Assembly: GCA_000508305.1 (NCBI GenBank)
Contig: CP006977.1
Location: 528,621-592,620, forward strand
Reading direction: 5' to 3'
DNA: 64,000 nt
From: Sulfolobus acidocaldarius SUSAZ
Lineage (GTDB): Archaea > Thermoproteota > Thermoprotei_A > Sulfolobales > Sulfolobaceae
Both the position numbers and the translations under genes were made by a program. Positions within the stretch are counted from its first letter, which is position 1. Every line of letters starts with the position of its first letter. Below the pieces are notes generated by a model, which worked only from the letters and a program-made list of their open reading frames with translations, ran no database searches and had not been told where the DNA came from. Shown here one piece after another: positions 12,116 to 19,346 of this stretch.

Positions 12116-12353
12116 TGTTTTCGAATGTCCTAGATGTGGAAAGGTTACTATATCAATCACGGTTAAGGAGGGTAATGCTAAAGTGATGTGCGGTAATTGT
12201 AAGCTTGAGGATCAATTTGACGTTCCCCTTGTTTATGATGAGGCAAATGCATACGGTAAATTTATAGATAGATACTATGAAGGAAAGATTGAGCAGAATT
12301 TAAAAGATACAGAGGAGAAGGCTCAAGATGAAATTCAGGGGGAAGGTAGCTAG
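12054..12353 (+). CDS. Elf1-like transcription elongation factor
   Basis: A basic N-terminus ([19 protein letters not shown]) precedes a four-cysteine zinc ribbon (CPRCGK and CGNC) at about residues 25-48, and an acidic C-terminus. This is the layout of archaeal Elf1, which contacts RNA polymerase and stimulates elongation. I chose the TTG at 12054 (MGGRKK), which matches the family start. A GTG four codons earlier is possible. The 3' end overlaps the GGGP synthase start by 26 bp. Confidence 0.82.
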   Translation: MGGRKKRRKLQLQRPKPKIPSVFECPRCGKVTISITVKEGNAKVMCGNCKLEDQFDVPLVYDEANAYGKFIDRYYEGKIEQNLKDTEEKAQDEIQGEGS

Positions 12354-13101
12354 ATATATTAGCGAAATATTAGAGGAAGGGAAAACTTTACATTTTTCCC
12401 TTTTTGATCCTGATAAGATATTTGATTTAGACTCATTGCATGATATTGCTAGTAAGCTTATTGAGGCAGGAACTGACGTTTTTCTAATAGGCGGAACTCT
12501 TGGTATATCGCAGGATAAGCTAGATAATATTTTATCTATTTTAGAAGAATTTAGTATTCCTTTGATAATATTTCCAAGTAATGTAAATTTAATTTCAAAT
12601 AAGGCTGATGCGATATTATTTCTTTCGCTTTTAAATTCAGATGATTTATATTATATTGTTGGAGCTCAAATAGTGGCTGCTCCTATTATAAAGAGAATAG
12701 GATTAGAAGTTCTACCAACTGCCTATCTTATAATAGGACATGGTGGTACTGCTGGGCATATTGGAAGAGCAAGAGTTATTCCTTATGATAACATAGAACT
12801 TATAGTGAGTTACTCTTTAGCTGCAAATTACATGGGAATGAAATACATATATTTAGAAGCTGGATCTGGAGCAAGTGAAACAGTAAAGCCTGAGGCTATA
12901 AAGGTCGTAAAGAATACGGTAAAAGACGGTGTAGTAATTGTAGGCGGTGGTGTGACCAACGAAGAGAGGGCAAGAAACTTGGTACTAGCAGGAGCGGATA
13001 TCATAGTTACAGGAAATGTGATAGAGAGAGATCATCAAAAAGCTTTAAAAATAATAAAAGAGATAAAGAGTATAAGGAGGACTAGTAATGCCATCAAGTA
13101 A
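12328..13101 (+). CDS. Geranylgeranylglyceryl phosphate synthase
   Basis: It forms the first ether bond of archaeal membrane lipids from sn-glycerol-1-phosphate and geranylgeranyl diphosphate. The TIM-barrel family marks are FSLFDPDK at the N-terminus, [31 protein letters not shown] and [10 protein letters not shown] with [11 protein letters not shown] at the phosphate-binding end. At 257 residues it has normal length. It overlaps elf1 upstream and secG downstream by 14 bp. Confidence 0.96.
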   Translation: MKFRGKVARYISEILEEGKTLHFSLFDPDKIFDLDSLHDIASKLIEAGTDVFLIGGTLGISQDKLDNILSILEEFSIPLIIFPSNVNLISNKADAILFLSLLNSDDLYYIVGAQIVAAPIIKRIGLEVLPTAYLIIGHGGTAGHIGRARVIPYDNIELIVSYSLAANYMGMKYIYLEAGSGASETVKPEAIKVVKNTVKDGVVIVGGGVTNEERARNLVLAGADIIVTGNVIERDHQKALKIIKEIKSIRRTSNAIK

Positions 13102-13267
13102 AAAGAAAAAGGAAGACGTTCCAATAGCTTCAATGGCAGGTTTAGTAAGATATTATGAGACTGAAAAGGAAAAGGTAAAAATTTCGCCTAAAGTAGTGGT
13201 CGTTGCGAGTATTGTCTTAATAGCTGGTGTAATTATAGCATCTTTTATTATCCCGCCCCCGTTATAA
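13088..13267 (+). CDS. secG: Preprotein translocase subunit SecG (Sec61-beta)
   Basis: A 59-residue protein has a basic start ([12 protein letters not shown]), the conserved [10 protein letters not shown] tract, and one C-terminal membrane helix ([20 protein letters not shown]), ending in proline residues. This is the tail-anchored beta subunit of the SecYE translocon. The ATG overlaps the end of the GGGP synthase gene, giving an operon that pairs membrane lipid synthesis with the translocon. The RNase P RNA gene begins nine bases after the stop. Confidence 0.93.
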   Translation: MPSSKKKKEDVPIASMAGLVRYYETEKEKVKISPKVVVVASIVLIAGVIIASFIIPPPL

Positions 13268-13275
13268 CATATTTT

Positions 13276-13587
13276 AGGGGAGCCTAACAGGGGGTTACGG
13301 GAATATCCTGAGGAAACTCCAGCCTCCAAGCCTCATGGGAGCAGTTAGATCTGCAGGGTTTAGTGCTCTGGCTACTGCACAGAAACGTAACCGGTATAAT
13401 AGGATATGAAAATGAGTTTATATGTAGTCTAGGTAACTAGGCTACATAAATGAGACCTATTATACCGGCTGAAACGGCAGTCCTCCCAGGAGCAAGTAAG
13501 GAGGGGATGAGTTGAGGTTCAACCCTCCTAAGGACGCTTAGTAGAATCCCCCTAAATACAAAAGCTGGGTTATTGTTAGGCTCCCCT
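13276..13587 (+). ncRNA. rnpB: RNase P RNA
   Basis: The ends form a perfect 13-bp P1 helix: AGGGGAGCCTAAC at 13276-13288 and GTTAGGCTCCCCT at 13575-13587. Inside are the conserved blocks of archaeal RNase P RNA: GAGGAAACTCC near 13310 and ACAGAAACGTAACCGG near 13379. A GGACGCTTAGTAGAATCCCC block near 13531 precedes P1. The ~312-nt length fits. It removes tRNA 5' leaders together with the Rpp proteins. The 3' strand of P1 overlaps the stop region of the convergent tsr3 gene by 12 bp. Confidence 0.93.
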
Positions 13588-14073
13588 TATTTTATCTATA
13601 ATTTCATTTTCTATTTCAATAATTTCGTCTCTTTTCTTGCCCTTGTACGACTCTAATATATCCTTATTCAGTTCATAGAAAGTTTTACCCCATTTTACAG
13701 TATTTAGGATTGAGAAGGAAAGTTCTGTTTGCTCTAGTATATATAGAGTAGCAGATATTGCTTCTAACGTGGAAAGCCTATATGCTAGTGCATAATTTGT
13801 GGGATTTCCTGCAAATAAGATTGGCAATCTCCTATGAAATCCTGTTGATTTGAATTCATTTATTGTCGTATTATTCCATGAAGTATCTACAGCCGTTAGT
13901 CCTTGTTTTATTAATATCTCAGAATCCTCTATTCCCAATACTGTCTCTGAAAATGGATCCAATACTATACCTATTCCCTTATTTGTAGGTTTTGCATAAC
14001 CCAGTCTTATTAGTTTTTTCCCTGTACATTTCTTTGGATCATCTTTGTGATAATCTATAATATATATTTTCAC
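13576..14073 (-). CDS. tsr3: Tsr3-like rRNA aminocarboxypropyltransferase (DUF367)
   Basis: The N-terminus [20 protein letters not shown] followed by LIRLGYAKP is the family signature. [37 protein letters not shown] and [15 protein letters not shown] follow in order. Tsr3 transfers an aminocarboxypropyl group from AdoMet to the hypermodified uridine of small-subunit rRNA. The 165-residue length fits archaeal members. The 3' end overlaps RNase P RNA on the opposite strand. Confidence 0.92.
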   Translation of the reverse strand: MKIYIIDYHKDDPKKCTGKKLIRLGYAKPTNKGIGIVLDPFSETVLGIEDSEILIKQGLTAVDTSWNNTTINEFKSTGFHRRLPILFAGNPTNYALAYRLSTLEAISATLYILEQTELSFSILNTVKWGKTFYELNKDILESYKGKKRDEIIEIENEIIDKIRGA

Positions 14074-14129
14074 TTATAATCATAAAGTTCTTATAACTTT
14101 ATTTCTAATAAACCTTCTTGGGTTTAAAA

Positions 14130-14381
14130 ATGGCTTCGGCTATAGTTCTAATTAACACTGATGCAGGTGGAGAAGAAGAGGTTTTTGAAAAACTTAAAAG
14201 TCTGAATGAAGTGACAGAAGTCCACATAGTATACGGCGTTTATGATATTGTAGCTAAAATAGAAGCTGATACGTTAGATAAGCTGAAGGATTTTGTGACA
14301 AATACAGTCAGAAAGTTACCTAGGGTGAGATCAACATTAACAATGATAGTGGTAGAGGGAAAGAGTCTAGTAAAGAAGTAA
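14130..14381 (+). CDS. Stand-alone RAM (Lrp/AsnC ligand-binding) domain protein
   Basis: The protein is a single alpha-beta RAM domain (ASAIVLINTDAGGEEEVFEK, VHIVYGVYDIVAKIEA, VRSTLTMIVVE) without the usual DNA-binding helix-turn-helix. Such stand-alone domains form octamers and bind amino acids in other archaea. I prefer the ATG at 14130; a TTG at 14118 would add four residues. The stop lies inside the start region of tiaS, which reads in the -1 frame, so the two are coupled. Confidence 0.85.
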   Translation: MASAIVLINTDAGGEEEVFEKLKSLNEVTEVHIVYGVYDIVAKIEADTLDKLKDFVTNTVRKLPRVRSTLTMIVVEGKSLVKK

Positions 14382-15685
14382 AATATATATTAGGAATAGA
14401 CGATCATGACTCACCTGAAGCAGGCTGTACTACGCATTTTTCAGCACTGTTAATTAAACATTTAATCAAGGATAAGAACTTAAAGATTCTTGATTTGCCC
14501 TATTTGATTAGGTTAAATCCAAATATTCCCTGGAAAACTAGAGGAAATGCAAGTATCAAAATCATATTATCCAGTGAAAAAAACCTTGAAGAGTTAGCAG
14601 AAATAATATGGTCCGAGAGTACAGATTACGTTGAAAAAGTATCAAAAGCAATGAAGTATAATAGGAAGCCTGGTCTAGCAATAATAAAGAAAGATGACTA
14701 TGAAGAATGCAGAAATTTTTTGTACAACTTTTATCAAAAAGCTGTAAAGGATATAGTTCCTTTCGACTATACCATAAGAATCTCAAAGAAATGTAATGTA
14801 CTTACAAAGGGCGATAGGGGAATAATAGGGAGTATTGCTGCAATAGGCTATTTGCCAATGGGGGGGTTCACATACGAACTTATTACTTATAGGCATGATA
14901 CCTCTAGCTATAGAATTGTGGATGTAAATAGTGTGATAAAATTTGAGGAAAGAAATTTTCCTAAAACGTTTAATAATTTTGATTACATCAAGAAAAGGTT
15001 ACTTATCACACCTCAAGGAAAAGACCCTATATTATATGGTGTTAGAGGAAATACTCTCTCAGTTATGTTAGAGGCGTTGAAAGAGATAAGAAGTTCTAAT
15101 AACGTTGAACTAGCTATGATATACAAGACTAATCAGGGATCAGATGCACATATTAGTAATGATGATGAAGAGTATTACTACAGAACAATAAAGAAAAAAA
15201 TTAAAGTTAAAGAGGGAATAATTCTAGAGGGAGGAGACGTCTTATTACGTTCGGATGAAGGAGAAATAGTTATCTTTTACAAGGAAACTGGGGAGTTAAA
15301 TTTAGCTTCAAAATTCCTTATGAATGGCGACGAGATAGAGATTATTGCCACAGTCAGACCTTCAGATAAATATGGGAAAATTTTCGAGGCAGAGAGAATG
15401 AGAGTTTTATCATTAAACTACTACGAATATAGTAACCCTAAATGCCCTAAATGCCATAGATCAGCAACTTCTTTAGGAGTTAAGAAAGGGTATAAGTGTA
15501 AAAAATGTGGCTATGAATTTAACGCGGAAAAGGTTGCAATAGAGATTCCTAGGTTTTTGTTAAAAGATGAATACCAATCTAGATATCACAGGCATTTAAC
15601 TAGGCCGATATATTTGGAGCTTCAGACACATGAAGATTTAGATTTAATCAAGTTAGAAAATATTCTTAATATGTTGATATCTTAG
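14378..15685 (+). CDS. tiaS: tRNA(Ile2) 2-agmatinylcytidine synthetase TiaS, no canonical start
   Basis: TiaS modifies C34 of tRNA-Ile(CAU) with agmatine so that it reads AUA. The kinase-like N-terminus KYILGIDDHDSPEAGCTTHF is present, but only upstream of the first TTG (14495). An OB-like region and a C-terminal zinc ribbon (CPKCHR...CKKCGYEF, near residue 350) follow. The frame is open from 14324 (after TAG 14321-14323) with no ATG, GTG or TTG before GIDD. Met is expected near GTA 14378 or ATA 14387. The region overlaps the stop of the RAM gene. The given start is the best guess. Confidence 0.85.
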   Translation, partial: VKYILGIDDHDSPEAGCTTHFSALLIKHLIKDKNLKILDLPYLIRLNPNIPWKTRGNASIKIILSSEKNLEELAEIIWSESTDYVEKVSKAMKYNRKPGLAIIKKDDYEECRNFLYNFYQKAVKDIVPFDYTIRISKKCNVLTKGDRGIIGSIAAIGYLPMGGFTYELITYRHDTSSYRIVDVNSVIKFEERNFPKTFNNFDYIKKRLLITPQGKDPILYGVRGNTLSVMLEALKEIRSSNNVELAMIYKTNQGSDAHISNDDEEYYYRTIKKKIKVKEGIILEGGDVLLRSDEGEIVIFYKETGELNLASKFLMNGDEIEIIATVRPSDKYGKIFEAERMRVLSLNYYEYSNPKCPKCHRSATSLGVKKGYKCKKCGYEFNAEKVAIEIPRFLLKDEYQSRYHRHLTRPIYLELQTHEDLDLIKLENILNMLIS

Positions 15686-15924
15686 AGTTTTAAGTTAAAC
15701 AAAATATTCTTAATGCCTTAATGTTGTTTTACTGTATACTTGATAAAATTAGATGAAATTATTAAAGCATTCTAGGTCTAATCACAGAAAGTGAGAAACT
15801 AGATTTAGGATCGAGAAGTAGAGCTTTCCTAAGGGTACTACACAAGATCCCATTAAGTAAATAGTAAGTCATTATATAATAGACTGGAGAGGGATTATTG
15901 AAAAATGGAAGTGGGGTCCCCACA
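15686..15924. other. Intergenic stretch, nothing recognised
   Basis: AT-rich sequence between tiaS and tRNA-Val with stops in all frames. A GTGGGGTCCCCAC palindrome (15911-15923) just past the 3' end of tRNA-Val could form a hairpin that ends its transcript. Confidence 0.4.
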
Positions 15925-15999
15925 TGGGCCCGCCGAGATTTGAACTCGGGACTTCTGCCGTGTGAGGGCAGCGTCCTAACCAGACTAGACTACGGGCCC
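15925..15999 (-). tRNA. tRNA-Val(CAC)
   Basis: The acceptor stem is GGGCCCG with its complement, and the discriminator base is A. The anticodon stem CTGCC/GGCAG encloses CTCACAC, giving CAC. The T arm is CCGAGTTCAAATCTCGG. No intron and no encoded CCA. Confidence 0.94.
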
Positions 16000-16022
16000 A
16001 ATAATTAGAATATAATGAGGAT

Positions 16023-16256
16023 TTATATGCCTATCGCAATAACATAACCTTCTTTGAAGTCTCCTATATCAGGATCTAAGTTAATGGCTAATAGTCGATC
16101 TTCAATTTTGCTTAAATCTAGCATTTTTACAGATAAATCTTTAAAAATTCCCTTAAATTTTTCTGTAAGAATTTTAGCCTCCTCATAGTCTTTTGCATAT
16201 CCTATTACTCCGGATATTTGCAAAATAGTTGACCCTAAAAAGGATTTCATCTCCAT
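16023..16256 (-). CDS. Small conserved-type protein of unknown function
   Basis: A 77-residue frame starts MEMKSFLGSTILQISGVIGY and continues with mixed alpha-beta composition (YEEAKILTEKFKGIF, YVIAIGI). No motif is recognised. It is divergent from the next gene, and a TATA-like sequence lies in the 52-bp gap. It looks like real coding by composition and by its tidy start after the promoter region. Confidence 0.6.
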   Translation of the reverse strand: MEMKSFLGSTILQISGVIGYAKDYEEAKILTEKFKGIFKDLSVKMLDLSKIEDRLLAINLDPDIGDFKEGYVIAIGI

Positions 16257-16308
16257 ATTATTTCCTCCACTGGCTTATAAGTATAAACAGTAGTAGTAAC
16301 ATTTTAGT

Positions 16309-16599
16309 ATGCTAAGACTGGTAGTTGGACAAGAGGATTACTTTGAAATTCCTAGCACTTTGATAGAATATCTGCGTGAGAACAAAGTGTATTTTGAAGT
16401 TGTGTTTGATACTTTGTATGACGGTTACCCTGAAATAGAATATAATGGTAAGAGAATAAAGGTTGATTCCAGCTCCGATATCGAGGCTCTTGTTAAGAGA
16501 TTAGTTGCCGATACGAAGGATACAGTAAATGATACTGATAAAAGTTTTCCCAAATCCTACAAGTGGGATAGGATTTTATCTTCAGGAGCTTTAGTATAG
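16309..16599 (+). CDS. Unknown small acidic protein
   Basis: The 96-residue protein begins MLRLVVGQEDYFEIPSTLIE and is rich in acidic residues (YDGYPEIEYNGKRI, DTKDTVNDTDKS). No family is recognised. It lies seven bases before the FAD-binding gene and is probably its operon partner. Confidence 0.6.
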   Translation: MLRLVVGQEDYFEIPSTLIEYLRENKVYFEVVFDTLYDGYPEIEYNGKRIKVDSSSDIEALVKRLVADTKDTVNDTDKSFPKSYKWDRILSSGALV

Positions 16600-16605
16600 T
16601 GTCAA

Positions 16606-17460
16606 ATGGAAGTTATTTTAGGCGCAGGTATCTCAGGTTTATTGATCTCTTCTCGTAGACGAGACTCTATAGTTTTAGAGAATCAGAATAGAATAGGAGG
16701 AGTGTTTTCTTATGACGAAATATCTGGTTTTAATATTCCTCTACATCCTCCTTTAGTGAAAGAAAAATGTTTCACTAGCTTGTTAGATTTTGCTCAGATA
16801 GAGACAGATGTAATTTATGAAAAAGAGAACTACTTAAGTGCAAAACTAACGATAGATAAAATTCCAGATTGGTTACTTCCTGATAATAAAATGTATTATA
16901 TAAAAAATCTGAGTGAGATAATACAAAATTTATCATTAAAAGCTAGAATTAGACTGATTGGTTCATATTTTATTAGAAATGATAAATTGGTATTAAATAC
17001 GGGAGAGATAATCCTATGGGATAGAATATATTCCACCATACCAAGAAGAATATTTGATAATAGTAAAGTTTTTAGAAGTATTAGTATAGCTGAAGCTGTA
17101 TTTACAACCAAGAAAAGACAAGGTTCTCAGATTGTAGTAAATGGGGACAAAGGTGTTTCTTTCTCTCATGTATTTTCGATTGATTGGTTAAATCCTTCAT
17201 TTGATGTTGTATATGTTTTGGTTCCATTTTTAAATATAGTTCCATCATGGGATAAAGTGTACAGTGATCTCAAGAGGAAAAGGATATTGTTAAGGGATGA
17301 AATAATCTCTTTCAGGTATAGGGTTATTAAGGATGGTATATTAATAGATGAAGATAATAAGATAGGTGAAAAAGATGATAATATTACTTTTTGTGGAAGA
17401 TTGGGAAAATGGAAAAATTTTAACCTATGTCAGACAATAGACGATAGCCTGAATTGCTGA
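16606..17460 (+). CDS. FAD/NAD(P)-binding protein, amine-oxidase-like, short
   Basis: The N-terminal EVILGAGISGLLIS is a Rossmann dinucleotide-binding loop (GxGxxG), followed by IVLENQNRIGGVFSYDE, typical of protoporphyrinogen oxidase, amine oxidase and UDP-galactopyranose mutase relatives. At 284 residues it is much shorter than the ~430-residue family norm, so much of the substrate domain is missing or reduced. A FCGRLGKW tract near the end corresponds to the C-terminal FAD motif. The substrate is unknown. The 3' end overlaps the convergent PfkB gene by 41 bp. Confidence 0.7.
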   Translation: MEVILGAGISGLLISSRRRDSIVLENQNRIGGVFSYDEISGFNIPLHPPLVKEKCFTSLLDFAQIETDVIYEKENYLSAKLTIDKIPDWLLPDNKMYYIKNLSEIIQNLSLKARIRLIGSYFIRNDKLVLNTGEIILWDRIYSTIPRRIFDNSKVFRSISIAEAVFTTKKRQGSQIVVNGDKGVSFSHVFSIDWLNPSFDVVYVLVPFLNIVPSWDKVYSDLKRKRILLRDEIISFRYRVIKDGILIDEDNKIGEKDDNITFCGRLGKWKNFNLCQTIDDSLNC

Positions 17461-18214
17461 ACCATTCAGTAAATTTCCCTGCAAGATATGTACTTTTCTC
17501 AGGGTCTATTCCATTTAGTCTGTACATAAAATAAGATGCAAGAAGTACATCACCAGTACCTGTTTTGTAGGGACCTATATTTTCTGGCTTAAACTTATAA
17601 GAACTATTTCTAGATGTAAAGGTTATAAAGCCATCTTCGTCATATGATACTAGTACCTCTTTAAATCCAGTAGTAATTAAATCAGATACGGTATACATAG
17701 ACTTACTTAGCTCATCATAGTTAGCATGTACAACTAAATAATTCCTATTATAAGGTAACTTAAACTGGTTACCCAAAATAACATATCTGTTTTCTTCACA
17801 CATTCTAACGAATCCTTGAATATCTACAGCTATAGGAAAAGAGATATTTGATAATGTGTTAACATCTATTTCATTACATACTGGATTTATTATTAGACCA
17901 TCGGACTTGTGATTCTCTATGCTTAATTTTCTTTCAGATATAGAAACTAGCAAGAGATCTCTTTTACCATTTTCCTTGTAAATTAATTTAAAAGTAGTCA
18001 TATTGTTACTGTTGAAAATTTTATATTTGCTTAAAAATGGAGGTAAAATATTTTCATATGCGTTGCTAATTGAGGAGACTACATGCGGAATTCCTCCTAG
18101 CATGTATACAGCAAAACCTGAGTAAATTGGTGATCCTCCTATTTTTTTATTATCATTGTTAAAGATATCTATTGTGAAGTTGCCTACCATAATTATGTTT
18201 TTTTTCTTCTTCAT
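17420..18214 (-). CDS. PfkB-family sugar/nucleoside kinase
   Basis: The PfkB fold is indicated by the N-terminal NIIMVGNFTIDIF and GGSPIYSGFAVYMLGG (substrate-binding di-glycine) and the C-terminal anion-hole motif GPYKTGTGDVLLASYF, whose GTGD aspartate is the catalytic base. At 264 residues it is at the short end of the family. The substrate (ribose, nucleoside or other) cannot be read. Its start codon overlaps the stop of the upstream acidic-tail gene by four bases (ATGA). Confidence 0.85.
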   Translation of the reverse strand: MKKKKNIIMVGNFTIDIFNNDNKKIGGSPIYSGFAVYMLGGIPHVVSSISNAYENILPPFLSKYKIFNSNNMTTFKLIYKENGKRDLLLVSISERKLSIENHKSDGLIINPVCNEIDVNTLSNISFPIAVDIQGFVRMCEENRYVILGNQFKLPYNRNYLVVHANYDELSKSMYTVSDLITTGFKEVLVSYDEDGFITFTSRNSSYKFKPENIGPYKTGTGDVLLASYFMYRLNGIDPEKSTYLAGKFTEWFSNSGYRLLSDIG

Positions 18215-18501
18215 TCTTCTTCCTCTTCTGCTTTTACTTTCTCCTCTTCCTCTTCTTCCTCTTCTGTCTTCCTCTTTTTTAGCCAGTAAGAGAAATTATG
18301 TGAGAGTATGTGCTCCTTTAAATCATCCAATGAAAAGAAGTAAGCTCCGTAGTTTGGCGTATTGCCTTTTTTACATTCCGGTGCGCATATTGGACATGCG
18401 TAAAGTTTAGTTATCTCATCAAAACAGATATCTATATCTTTATCATTTAGTTTTATTTTGACGGTTTTCCATTTTGGCGTCCAACGTGTAGTTGATGACA
18501 T
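18211..18501 (-). CDS. Zinc-finger-like protein with poly-glutamate tail
   Basis: A 96-residue protein of unknown function. Residues 35-70 hold CPICAPEC and HILSH, a possible C2H2-type metal site. The last 18 residues are almost entirely glutamate (runs of eight and five E). The tail is encoded by a CTT/CTC-type purine-pyrimidine simple sequence (about 18211-18270), which may vary in length by slippage. The stop overlaps the start of the PfkB kinase gene. Confidence 0.75.
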   Translation of the reverse strand: MSSTTRWTPKWKTVKIKLNDKDIDICFDEITKLYACPICAPECKKGNTPNYGAYFFSLDDLKEHILSHNFSYWLKKRKTEEEEEEEEKVKAEEEEE

Positions 18502-18584
18502 TTCTAACTATTTTTAATATTTGCATTTTGAAACGTATAAAAAATTCGCCGTCTTATGGATCTATGGAGAAGTAATGTTTTAAA

Positions 18585-19262
18585 TTGGAATTAATGAGTT
18601 ATAAATGGAGATTCAAATTGTCATCATCACCTACAAATACTTCCTTGTTTGAATCTCTTATCTCAATAAAAACGATGTATGATATAGCTGAATTCATCAT
18701 GCGTGCTGTACGTATGTTAAAACCTGAGCAAGTTTCAAAAATGATTGAAGTTTTAGTTAATCATTATAATCAAAATAAAAACGGTAAGATTCTTGTAATG
18801 GGTGCAGGTAGAAGTGGATTAGTTGGTAAAGCTTTTGGAATGAGATTACTTCATTTAGGTTATAATGTTTATGTGCTGGGAGATACTATAGTTCCTGCAA
18901 TCGGCGAAAGGGATATAGCCATTGCAATATCCGGTTCAGGCAGAACTAGGCTAATATTAACTGCAGCAGAGGCTGCAAAAGCTGCTAAGTCAACTTTAAT
19001 TTCAATAACTAGTTATGCCGACAGCCCACTAGCAAAAATATCAGATGTAGTAGTAGAGATTCCAGGAAGAACTAAATACTCAACTAATGAGGATTACTTT
19101 GCAAGGCAAATTTTAGGCATAACAGAACCTTTAGCACCACTGGGTACTCTATTTGAGGACACTACTCAAATCTTTTTAGATGGACTGGTTGCAGAGCTTA
19201 TGAAAAAATTAAATAAAACTGAAGAAGATTTACGGATGATTCATGCAAACATAGAGTTATGA
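18585..19262 (+). CDS. SIS-domain isomerase, 6-phospho-3-hexuloisomerase-like
   Basis: A SIS sugar-isomerase domain spans most of the 225 residues: [20 protein letters not shown] near residue 66, then [20 protein letters not shown] near residue 109 with the SGSGxT phosphosugar loop, and [15 protein letters not shown]. The length and motif order match PHI, which interconverts hexulose-6-phosphate and fructose-6-phosphate in archaeal ribulose monophosphate metabolism. No adjacent hexulose phosphate synthase gene is present. Confidence 0.85.
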   Translation: MELMSYKWRFKLSSSPTNTSLFESLISIKTMYDIAEFIMRAVRMLKPEQVSKMIEVLVNHYNQNKNGKILVMGAGRSGLVGKAFGMRLLHLGYNVYVLGDTIVPAIGERDIAIAISGSGRTRLILTAAEAAKAAKSTLISITSYADSPLAKISDVVVEIPGRTKYSTNEDYFARQILGITEPLAPLGTLFEDTTQIFLDGLVAELMKKLNKTEEDLRMIHANIEL

Positions 19263-19346
19263 GTAGTAGAATTATTAATTTATGATGTTGAATTAATTAG
19301 TTATTGCGGTTCACTCTGACTCTGAATATATTTTTAGATCATTTTA

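Noticed and set aside
15880-15999. Possible second integrase relic at tRNA-Val(CAC)
   Set aside because: The antisense of the tRNA gives a PPRFELGTS-like peptide, but any tRNA T arm does so. No int(N)-like sequence precedes it; stops occur close upstream.
18156-18410. Plus-strand ORF with poly-Phe/poly-Leu
   Set aside because: It is the reverse of the poly-glutamate tract and the PfkB kinase start; no independent coding signal.
19262-19346. Possible C/D box sRNA (ATGATGT ... CTGACTCTGA)
   Set aside because: The C box is imperfect, and no D'/C' pair is visible.
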